Shown in pieces: positions 16,078 to 22,007 of a DNA stretch of 22,007 nucleotides; position 1 is the stretch's first letter, and each line of letters starts with the position of its first letter. The position numbers and the translations under genes were made by a program. The DNA comes from UBA2645 sp044360285. GTDB lineage: Bacteria; Pseudomonadota; Alphaproteobacteria; Rickettsiales; UBA1997. The stretch lies in the NCBI GenBank assembly GCA_044360285.1, contig JBIKKP010000028.1, positions 1-22,007 of the forward strand. The letters are read 5' to 3'. The notes under the pieces are model-generated. The model ran no database searches and was not told the DNA's origin. It was given only the letters and a program-made list of their open reading frames with translations.

Positions 16078-17061
16078 TTAAAAATGACGACGAATCAGGG
16101 TCGAAATTCTTTTCGTTTCTTGTAGTTTTTGCGGTAAAAAATTTTCTAATTTTGTTGCGCTATGCAGCAGCTTTTTGGCGTAATTTTGTGCAAATAAGGC
16201 GTGATGAAATTTGCGATGTTTTTTTGCAGAAATTTTTTTGTCGTCGAAGACATAAACAGGTTTTGCTGTTGCGCAGCATTCAGAGATCATTGAAACCGAA
16301 TCGCCGGTAATTACAAAAAAATCTGCCCAACCAAGAATTGCCATGTAGGGATTTTCTTTGGCAACTTTCTCCCAATCAAAAAAATCAAAATCACAAGTAA
16401 GGTTTGATTTCAGAGCTTCGCTAAGCTCTTTTCCGCTGCGGCGACTGTTTAAAACCAATAGTTTGGCGTCCATATTATTGGCAATTTTCGAGAGAAGTTT
16501 GCCTAATTTTATTGCCGTACTTTTTTCAAATTTTGTGTTTTTTGAGTCACCGCCAAGCAGTACGGCAATTTTAGTTTTTTCGATATTTTGAAACCAGGGC
16601 GCAAACTTTTCTTTTTCGTGTGCAATCAATGAATCAGAAACTTGCGTCAGCGATCCAACGCTTGTCAAAAGGTTGGGGTGCTTTCTTTCATCTTGGCAAT
16701 CATGTTTAGGTAAAATCACAAAATCGAATTTACCAAGTGGCAAATTTGGATGCATAATTTGCACAATTTTGCTGCGATTTCTTGAGAGATTTTTTAAGAA
16801 TAATGCAACCGGCGCAGACCTTCGGCCTGAAGAGATTATGAGTCTTGGAAGATGTTTTAAATCTTTAATTCTTTGGTAAGTTTCTTCGTCTAAACCAAGC
16901 AGCGATTTGCCAAGAAAAAAATTCGGTAAACGCGAAAAAAAACTATAATTCAGCTTAAAGATTTTGTGAGGAAGGCCAATTTCTTTAGCAAGGCCAACAG
17001 CCTGCGAAGCTGTTCCAGGTCTATCGTCGCACAGAACTAGAATTTCATCTTTGATGATCAT
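16078..17061 (-). CDS. Mitochondrial fission ELM1 family protein (DUF1022)
   Basis: A 327-residue protein of the family named after the plant mitochondrial fission factor ELM1, common in alphaproteobacteria with unknown biochemical role. Family features are the start VLCDDRPGTASQAVGLA, the middle segments LIISSGRRSAPVALFL and IVQIMHPNLPLGKFDFVILP, the glycine-rich VLLGGDSKNTKF near residue 170, and WADFFVITGDSVSMISECCA followed by KPVYVFDD. The last two resemble the nucleotide-sugar binding half of GT-B glycosyltransferases, so a sugar-transfer role is plausible but unproven. Its ATG overlaps the coaD stop in an ATGA arrangement, so translation is probably coupled. It is 65 bases upstream of the VirB6-like gene on the same strand. 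Confidence 0.9.
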   Translation of the reverse strand: MIIKDEILVLCDDRPGTASQAVGLAKEIGLPHKIFKLNYSFFSRLPNFFLGKSLLGLDEETYQRIKDLKHLPRLIISSGRRSAPVALFLKNLSRNRSKIVQIMHPNLPLGKFDFVILPKHDCQDERKHPNLLTSVGSLTQVSDSLIAHEKEKFAPWFQNIEKTKIAVLLGGDSKNTKFEKSTAIKLGKLLSKIANNMDAKLLVLNSRRSGKELSEALKSNLTCDFDFFDWEKVAKENPYMAILGWADFFVITGDSVSMISECCATAKPVYVFDDKKISAKKHRKFHHALFAQNYAKKLLHSATKLENFLPQKLQETKRISTLIRRHF

Positions 17062-17549
17062 TTGGCGCCAATTTTTTGGCTGAGTTTTTGCGCGATATTT
17101 GGTGAAACAAATTTTGAAATATCGCCACCAAGCTTTGCCACTTCTTTTACCAACCTAGATGCAATGAAGTGATTTGTTTCGGAAGCTGGAAGAAAAATAG
17201 TTTGAATTTCGCTGTCGAGTTTTGAATTCATGCCAAACATTTGAAATTCATATTCAAAATCAGAAACAGCGCGAAGCCCACGAATTATAACGCAGGAGTT
17301 TTTTTTGCGGGCAAAATTCACCAATAATCCTTCAAATTTTTCCACCGAAACTCGTGGCGCGCATTCAAGCGAAGCCACTTCTTCTTTGATTAGAGCAACT
17401 CTTTCTTCCAAGCTGAAAAGTGGATTTTTGTAATTATCTTTTGCGGCGGCAATTATGAGGTGATCGAATAAACCGGCGGCCCTTTTGATGATGTCGATAT
17501 GGCCAAATGTAATTGGATCAAAAGTTCCTGGGTAAATTGCTATTCTCAT
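17058..17549 (-). CDS. coaD: Phosphopantetheine adenylyltransferase
   Basis: Transfers AMP from ATP to 4'-phosphopantetheine, the penultimate step of coenzyme A synthesis. The 163-residue product begins with IAIYPGTFDPITFGHIDII, holding the TxGH nucleotidyltransferase motif, and includes FSLEERVALI, CVIIRGLRAVSDFEYEFQM and FIASRLVKEVAKLGGDISKFV, all diagnostic of CoaD. Length is standard. It is the first gene of the minus-strand run leading to the ELM1-like, VirB6-like and tatC genes, and overlaps the ELM1-like gene by 4 bases. It diverges from rlmH across 73 bases in which I found no convincing promoter pair. No Shine-Dalgarno sequence precedes the ATG. Confidence 0.98.
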   Translation of the reverse strand: MRIAIYPGTFDPITFGHIDIIKRAAGLFDHLIIAAAKDNYKNPLFSLEERVALIKEEVASLECAPRVSVEKFEGLLVNFARKKNSCVIIRGLRAVSDFEYEFQMFGMNSKLDSEIQTIFLPASETNHFIASRLVKEVAKLGGDISKFVSPNIAQKLSQKIGAK

Positions 17550-17622
17550 GTAATTTTTTGTTGGTTCTTGAAGACTTGTGGCAGTAAGGTCGGTCTAATT
17601 GTTAAAGCTAATTTTTAAGTCA

Positions 17623-18087
17623 ATGCATATCACGATTCTTTCAATTGGAAAATTTGAAAATTCTCCACATCGCCTAGTTTTCGAAAACTATTTGAAGCGT
17701 CTAAAATGGCGTGTCGAGCTTAAAGAATTTGATCTAAAAAATTCGCAAAACTTTTCGGTAGAAAAAATTAAAACAGGCGAAGGAGAGTTGATTTTAAAGG
17801 CTTTGAGGCCCGGTTCAAAACTAATTGCCTTAGATGAAAATGCTCGCCAATTCAAAAGCACCGACTTTGCAAAATTATTAGCAGATAGCGCCGTTAATGG
17901 CTCTTCTAACATTTCTTTTGCAATTGGTGGATCAAATGGTTTGTCGCAAGAGGTTCTAAACAAAGCCGCACTAAAAATTTCTTTTGGATTGATGACCTTT
18001 CCGCATCTGATGGTGCGAGCTTTACTTGCTGAGCAGCTTTACCGCGCTTCGACGATTATTGATAATCACCCTTATCACAAAAATTGA
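17623..18087 (+). CDS. rlmH: 23S rRNA pseudouridine-1915 N3-methyltransferase
   Basis: A SPOUT-fold enzyme that uses SAM to methylate pseudouridine 1915 in helix 69 of 23S rRNA on the assembled ribosome. The C-terminal knot motifs are clear: SFAIGGSNGLS and MVRALLAEQLYRASTIIDNH followed by PYHKN at the extreme end, as expected for RlmH. The frame opens at a TTG at 17599, but the ATG at 17623 (MHITILSIGK) matches the family start and gives the normal length of 154 residues. It stands alone on the plus strand between two minus-strand groups and is not next to rsfS, its common partner. It converges with the orphan at 18116, with 28 bases between them. Confidence 0.96.
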   Translation: MHITILSIGKFENSPHRLVFENYLKRLKWRVELKEFDLKNSQNFSVEKIKTGEGELILKALRPGSKLIALDENARQFKSTDFAKLLADSAVNGSSNISFAIGGSNGLSQEVLNKAALKISFGLMTFPHLMVRALLAEQLYRASTIIDNHPYHKN

Positions 18088-18115
18088 TATTTTTGTCGCG
18101 CCTATTGAAAGCAAT

Positions 18116-18595
18116 TTAAGAAGCTTTTGCACTCATAACGCTAAGCCATCTGCTGCGGGCGCGTGATTTTTTGAGATCAATTGTGCCGCGAATTTTTAAG
18201 CCACGATCTTTTAGGCTAATTGCATTGCGCCATTTCATTGAACTGTCTTGGTTTGGTGAAACGTCTGGCGCGCCTTGTGTTCTTGGATCGCGTTGCATTT
18301 TTTTCTTCGCCAAAGCGCGCGTACGTGCATCGCTAATTACAATGGCGCGATTACGATCATGAAGTCTTTTGTGATGTAGAACAATGTTATCGACGAACCA
18401 GCGGCGGCGGCGATTCATTTCTTTTCTATTCTCGCGTCTAGACCTGCGATTATGCGCACCACGACGAACATAGCTGTAAAGAGCATGCGCCAAAGCGTGG
18501 CCAGCAAGGTCGTTAATTAGGGCGGGATGCGCGCTAATTAAGCTGCCAATGTCAAGCGTCAAACTACCAATTGAGGGGAGAAGTATGAAGGTCAA
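18116..18595 (-). CDS. Arginine-rich hypothetical protein downstream of mnmE
   Basis: I do not recognise this protein of up to 159 residues. The first 40 residues are mildly hydrophobic (SLISAHPALINDLAGHALAH). The middle is strongly basic, with RRGAHNRRSRRENRK and NRRRRWF around residues 44-67, and basic clusters continue to the end (KKMQRDPR, KKSRARSRW). This suggests nucleic-acid or ribosome contact, but that is inference from composition. Codon use resembles neighbouring genes, with a higher share of CGC. The longest frame uses a TTG at 18595 without a ribosome binding site. TTG at 18562, or ATG at 18418 preceded by a purine-rich stretch and giving 100 residues, are alternatives. It starts 15 bases after the mnmE stop, so it may share the argC-mnmE transcript. 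Confidence 0.6.
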   Translation of the reverse strand: MTFILLPSIGSLTLDIGSLISAHPALINDLAGHALAHALYSYVRRGAHNRRSRRENRKEMNRRRRWFVDNIVLHHKRLHDRNRAIVISDARTRALAKKKMQRDPRTQGAPDVSPNQDSSMKWRNAISLKDRGLKIRGTIDLKKSRARSRWLSVMSAKAS

Positions 18596-18610
18596 TTTTT
18601 GGGTTTTTAG

Positions 18611-19918
18611 TTATTTTCCGATGCAGAAGCGTGAAAAAATCACATCCAAAATGTTTTCGATATCAACCTTGCCGGTGATTTTGCCAATCTCGCGAGCCGC
18701 CATACGTAGGTCTTCAGCAGCGAGTTCGATATTTTTTTTCAAAGAAAAATTTTCCAAAAATTCCAAAGAATTTTTTAGCGAAACGCGATATCTTTCCTGC
18801 GTGATTGTTGGATTTCCAAGCTGTGGAACAATTTTTAAAACCATTTCTTCCAGCTTTTTTAAGAAGATTTCGAGATTGATATTTTGGGTTAAAGAGATTT
18901 TCAGTGCCTCGTTCTCGGGTATTACGTTAAACTCGGATAGGTCGATTTTATTGGCAAGAATTAAGGTATTTTCATCAAGCAGGTCGTGATTTATAAGTGG
19001 TTTTGTGGCATCGATCATGAGAATTTTTATGTCCGCTTCCGCAGCTTTTTTAAGTGCGCGACGAATTCCTTCCGCTTCAATTTTATCTTGCGTTTCCCTG
19101 ATTCCCGCCGTGTCAGAAATTTTTACGGCAACACCGGCAATATCTAAGTGCGTCTCAATAATGTCGCGGGTTGTGCCGGCAATTTCAGAAACAATTGCCA
19201 CGTCACTTTGTGCTAAAAAATTCAGCAAACTTGATTTACCAACATTTGGCGCGCCAATAATGGCAAGGTTTAAGCCCGATTTTATTTTCTGGCCCAAGTG
19301 ATTATCGTTGAGATGATTTTTGATTTCTGCGGCAAGTTTGGCCACTTCGCCTTCAACTTTGTCAATGATATTTTTTGGCAAATCTTCGTCAGGAAAATCA
19401 ATTGCCGCTTCCAGCAGCGCTGATGTTTCAACAAGTCTAAAACGCCAATTTTCATAAATTTCACCAAGTTTTCCAGAAAGCTGCAACATGGCTTGGCGAT
19501 GCTGCACTGCTGTCTCTGCGGCAATTAAATCTGGAATTGCTTCCGCTTGCGTAAGATTAACTTTGCCATTCAAGAAAGCGCGTTTCGAAAATTCACCAGC
19601 TTCGGCAAACCTTGCATCTGGCTGGTTAGCAAGGATTTCCAAAATTTTTCTGAGAATGAAAGGCGAGGCGTGAATAGAAATTTCAGCAACATCTTCGCCA
19701 GTAAAACTATGCGGTGCCTTGAAAAAGCTAACCAGCGCCTCGTCAATGATTTCGCCGCTTTGCGGTTCTTTTAATTTCTGCAGAGAAATTTTTTGATGCT
19801 GCGCTTCGCCTTTAAATCCAAGGGCGCGCAGGCAATTTTTTGTTTCGCTGCCTGAAATTCTAATTAAAGAAATTCCGGTGCGAAGTGGCGAAGTTATTGG
19901 GGCGAAGATGGTTTTCAT
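18611..19918 (-). CDS. mnmE: tRNA modification GTPase MnmE (TrmE)
   Basis: With MnmG, builds the carboxymethylaminomethyl group on wobble uridine 34 of certain tRNAs. The 435-residue product has the N-terminal folate-binding domain (TIFAPITSPLRTGISLIRIS), a helical domain, and an inserted G domain with GAPNVGKSSLLN, the EIAGTTRDIIE switch, DTAGIRET and NKID. It ends in CIGK, the conserved C-terminal Cys motif. Length is normal. A TTG at 19921 lies just before the ATG at 19918; I use the ATG because it matches the family start. It begins 5 bases after the argC stop, so translation is probably coupled to argC. mnmG is not in the window. No Shine-Dalgarno sequence is obvious. Confidence 0.98.
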   Translation of the reverse strand: MKTIFAPITSPLRTGISLIRISGSETKNCLRALGFKGEAQHQKISLQKLKEPQSGEIIDEALVSFFKAPHSFTGEDVAEISIHASPFILRKILEILANQPDARFAEAGEFSKRAFLNGKVNLTQAEAIPDLIAAETAVQHRQAMLQLSGKLGEIYENWRFRLVETSALLEAAIDFPDEDLPKNIIDKVEGEVAKLAAEIKNHLNDNHLGQKIKSGLNLAIIGAPNVGKSSLLNFLAQSDVAIVSEIAGTTRDIIETHLDIAGVAVKISDTAGIRETQDKIEAEGIRRALKKAAEADIKILMIDATKPLINHDLLDENTLILANKIDLSEFNVIPENEALKISLTQNINLEIFLKKLEEMVLKIVPQLGNPTITQERYRVSLKNSLEFLENFSLKKNIELAAEDLRMAAREIGKITGKVDIENILDVIFSRFCIGK

Positions 19919-19923
19919 CAAGT

Positions 19924-20973
19924 CTAAGGAAAGATCGGTGCCATTTCTAAACCTTCTTTCTCATCGAAGCCAAAGATTATGTTCATGCTTTGTACAGCCT
20001 GTCCTGACGCGCCTTTGCATAGATTGTCAATTGCCGAAAGAATGATGATTTTATTTGCGCTTCTTGCTGATTTGACGCCAATCAAACAGCGATTTGTGCC
20101 AACAACATCTTTCAAACTTACATCGTCTGAAGTCAGAGAAACAAAGGCTTCATCTTCATATTTTGTCTCTAAGCAATTAATAACATCTTGCTTAGAAATT
20201 TTGTCGCTGAGTTTGACATAAATTGTTGAAAGAATGCCGCGATTAACTGGCAGAAGGTGTGGCGTAAATTCTACTTCGATTTTTGCTTTCGCCGCCTTGC
20301 CTAATTCTTGCTCAATTTCACCCATATGCCGGTGTCTGCCAACAGAGTAGGCTTTGAATGATTGGTTAATTTCGCAGAATAAATTTGCTTGTTTAACCGA
20401 TCTTCCAGCGCCCGTCACACCTGATTTTGAGTCGATAATGATATCATCTTTTTGAATAAGATTATTTTGCAAAAGTGGGATCAAAGGTAACAAAATTGAA
20501 GTTGGATAGCAACCAGGCGATGCAATCAAATTTGATTTTTTAATTTTATCACGATGGATTTCACAAAGCCCGTAAACTGCTTGCGGCTGTAGTTCAGGGG
20601 CAATATGTTCATGCTCATACCATTTTGAATAATTGGTGGGGTCCTCAAGTCTGAAATCAGCGGAAAGATCGATAATTTTTAGATGCGAGTTTTTCGAATC
20701 ACTCAAAAGTTTTTTAAAAGTTTCTTGCGAAGTGGTGTGCGGCAAGCATCCAAAGGCCACATCGATTTTCGAGAAATCTACTTCTTCAAGTTTTTGTAAA
20801 GCTGGCAAGCCGTATGGCAGTAAGTTCGAATAAAGTTGCTCAATTTTTTGTCCGGCGTTGCTATTTGCAATTAGCGCGGCAATTTCCACTTTTTTGTGAT
20901 TAAGTAAAATTCTTATCAATTCAGCGCCGGTATAGCCGGAAGCACCGATGATGGCGATTTTTAATTTTGACAT
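19924..20973 (-). CDS. argC: N-acetyl-gamma-glutamyl-phosphate reductase
   Basis: Reduces N-acetylglutamyl phosphate to the semialdehyde with NADPH in arginine synthesis. The 349-residue protein starts with the nucleotide-binding IAIIGASGYTGAELIRIL and carries the catalytic Cys in ASPGCYPT, together with DLSADFR, the GVTGAGRS loop and HRHMGEIEQEL. The NLCKGASGQAVQSMN segment near the end is typical of the family. Length is standard for the long form. It heads a minus-strand group with mnmE and the arginine-rich orphan, and diverges from xseA across 74 bases. Its presence, with hisB, indicates retained amino-acid synthesis. No Shine-Dalgarno sequence precedes the ATG. Confidence 0.98.
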   Translation of the reverse strand: MSKLKIAIIGASGYTGAELIRILLNHKKVEIAALIANSNAGQKIEQLYSNLLPYGLPALQKLEEVDFSKIDVAFGCLPHTTSQETFKKLLSDSKNSHLKIIDLSADFRLEDPTNYSKWYEHEHIAPELQPQAVYGLCEIHRDKIKKSNLIASPGCYPTSILLPLIPLLQNNLIQKDDIIIDSKSGVTGAGRSVKQANLFCEINQSFKAYSVGRHRHMGEIEQELGKAAKAKIEVEFTPHLLPVNRGILSTIYVKLSDKISKQDVINCLETKYEDEAFVSLTSDDVSLKDVVGTNRCLIGVKSARSANKIIILSAIDNLCKGASGQAVQSMNIIFGFDEKEGLEMAPIFP

Positions 20974-21002
20974 TTTTTTAGAAAAACGGTTGGAAGGGCG
21001 AT

Positions 21003-21032
21003 TTGCCTGACCCTAGAGCCTATTTTTAAAAT
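21003..21032 (+). promoter_or_regulatory. Possible promoter for xseA
   Basis: TTGCCT (21003-21008) and TAAAAT (21027-21032) are 18 bases apart in the argC-xseA divergent gap. A transcript from about 21039 would leave at most a few bases before the xseA start. Weak, and easily found by chance in AT-rich sequence. Confidence 0.25.
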
Positions 21033-21047
21033 TCAAAAAATTTGTTT

Positions 21048-22007
21048 GTGAGTTTCAACATTCCTGAATTTTCTGTTGCAGAGTTTTCGCGCACGATCAA
21101 ACGCTTGGTTGAAGATGCCTTCGGATATGTTCGTATAAAAGGTGAGGTTAGCGGCTTTAAACGCGCGGCTTCAGGCCATCTTTACTTTACGTTGAAAGAA
21201 GGTGAGTCAACACTTTCCGCTGTTTGCTTTCGCAATATGGCGCAGGCAATTGATTTTGAAGTGGCGGATGGTTTGCAGCTTGTGGCATCTGGTCGCATCA
21301 CCACTTTTGATGGTCGATCCAATTATCAAATTATTATCGAAAAGCTAGAAGTTGCCGGAATTGGCGCAATTATGGAGATGATTGAGAAGCGTCGTCAACG
21401 CTTGCTTGCCGAAGGTTTATTCGATGAAATTCACAAGAAAAAAATTCCATTTTTTCCAAAAAAAATCGCTGTGATTACTTCACCAACTGGTGCAGTGATT
21501 GAAGATATTAAACACAGAATTGAAGCGCGCTGCCCAGCTCACGTCATGCTTTATCCCGCCTCAGTGCAGGGCCAGAAAGCGGCGCAAGAAATTATCGCGG
21601 GAATTCGATTTTTTAACAATCTTTCTGCCGTAAAAAAACCGGATGTTTTGATTATTGCCAGAGGCGGCGGATCCTTTGAAGACCTGCTTTGTTTCAATGA
21701 TGAAGACTTGGTTCGCGCAGTTTCTAAATCAGAAATTCCAGTGATTTCTGCAGTTGGTCATGAAACTGATGTGACGTTAATTGACTATGTTGCAGATCTT
21801 CGCGCCCCCACTCCAACAGCGGCGGCAGAGCTGGCGACGCCTGTTTTGGCGCAGCTGCAAGATAAGCTAAATTTTGCGCAAGAAAAATTAGAAAATTTGC
21901 CAAAAAATTTCCTGGCGCAGAGGCTTTTGCAGCTAAACAACTTGCAACGCTACATGATTTCGCCAGCGAAAATAGTTGAGCAAATGCAGGAAAAATTTTT
22001 GACGCTG
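21048..22007 (+). CDS. xseA: Exodeoxyribonuclease VII large subunit (3' end cut by window)
   Basis: Large subunit of the exonuclease that degrades single-stranded DNA together with XseB. The first 320 codons are present. Residues 1-110 form the N-terminal OB-fold domain (IPEFSVAEFSRTIKRLVE, then VRIKGEVSGF, SGHLYFTLKE and GRITTFDGRSNYQI). The catalytic domain follows, with FPKKIAVITSPTGAVIEDI, ARGGGSFEDLLCFNDE, VISAVGHETDVTL and DLRAPTPTAAAELA. A predicted coiled-coil region has just begun where the window ends. The start is probably GTG at 21048, reading SFNIPEF next; a TTG at 21042 is in frame and also possible. No stop codon lies within the window, so the gene is partial here. It diverges from argC. 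Confidence 0.96.
   Translation, partial: MSFNIPEFSVAEFSRTIKRLVEDAFGYVRIKGEVSGFKRAASGHLYFTLKEGESTLSAVCFRNMAQAIDFEVADGLQLVASGRITTFDGRSNYQIIIEKLEVAGIGAIMEMIEKRRQRLLAEGLFDEIHKKKIPFFPKKIAVITSPTGAVIEDIKHRIEARCPAHVMLYPASVQGQKAAQEIIAGIRFFNNLSAVKKPDVLIIARGGGSFEDLLCFNDEDLVRAVSKSEIPVISAVGHETDVTLIDYVADLRAPTPTAAAELATPVLAQLQDKLNFAQEKLENLPKNFLAQRLLQLNNLQRYMISPAKIVEQMQEKFLTL

Noticed and set aside
18088..18115. Possible shared terminator between rlmH and the arginine-rich orphan.
   Set aside because: No convincing stem-loop with a T run is present in these 28 bases.

Overview
This is an AT-rich bacterial chromosome segment with tightly packed genes on both strands. No gene-free stretch exceeds about 200 bases. 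I saw no tRNA, rRNA, CRISPR array, transposase or phage gene. The gene set points to an alphaproteobacterium: a homologue of the FtsZ-binding protein FzlA, an AmgK-type sugar kinase, an ELM1-family protein beside coaD, and above all a giant VirB6/TrbL-type protein of the kind found in Rickettsiales type IV secretion systems. hisB and argC show that histidine and arginine synthesis is at least partly kept. This argues against a strongly reduced Rickettsia or Wolbachia and fits a less reduced or deep-branching member of that neighbourhood. The lineage call is inference; no rRNA marker is present.

Layout. 1-1461, minus strand: sodB (iron superoxide dismutase with an export-type leader) then hisB, separated by a small two-hairpin repeat. 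1516-3349, plus: two overlapping glycosyltransferases, probably for surface polysaccharide or LPS core. 3354-6083, minus: polA, convergent and only 4 bases from the second glycosyltransferase. 6176-8306, plus: fzlA, amgK and an unrecognised protein, closed by the one strong intrinsic terminator I found (8354-8397). 8418-17549, minus, in transcription order: coaD, ELM1-like, the 2172-residue VirB6-like protein, tatC, and a 45-residue lysine-rich histone-H1-like protein just after tatC. 17623-18087, plus: rlmH. 18116-20973, minus: argC, mnmE and an arginine-rich orphan. 21048-22007, plus: the first part of xseA, cut by the window edge.

How the genes relate. Most are housekeeping: DNA replication and repair (polA, xseA), tRNA and rRNA modification (mnmE, rlmH), CoA synthesis (coaD), cell division and wall recycling (fzlA, amgK), and surface glycans. 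The protein-export theme stands out. tatC lies in the same window as a superoxide dismutase whose leader looks like a Tat-type lipoprotein signal, and directly downstream of a giant secretion-channel protein with a long, cysteine-rich exported N-terminal part. Most start codons lack a clear Shine-Dalgarno sequence, and a few promoter-like motifs would put the transcript start almost on the start codon. The best second-look items are the VirB6-like giant, the exported SodB with a second internal start, the lysine-rich mini-protein, the repeat with complementary loops, and two orphan genes.
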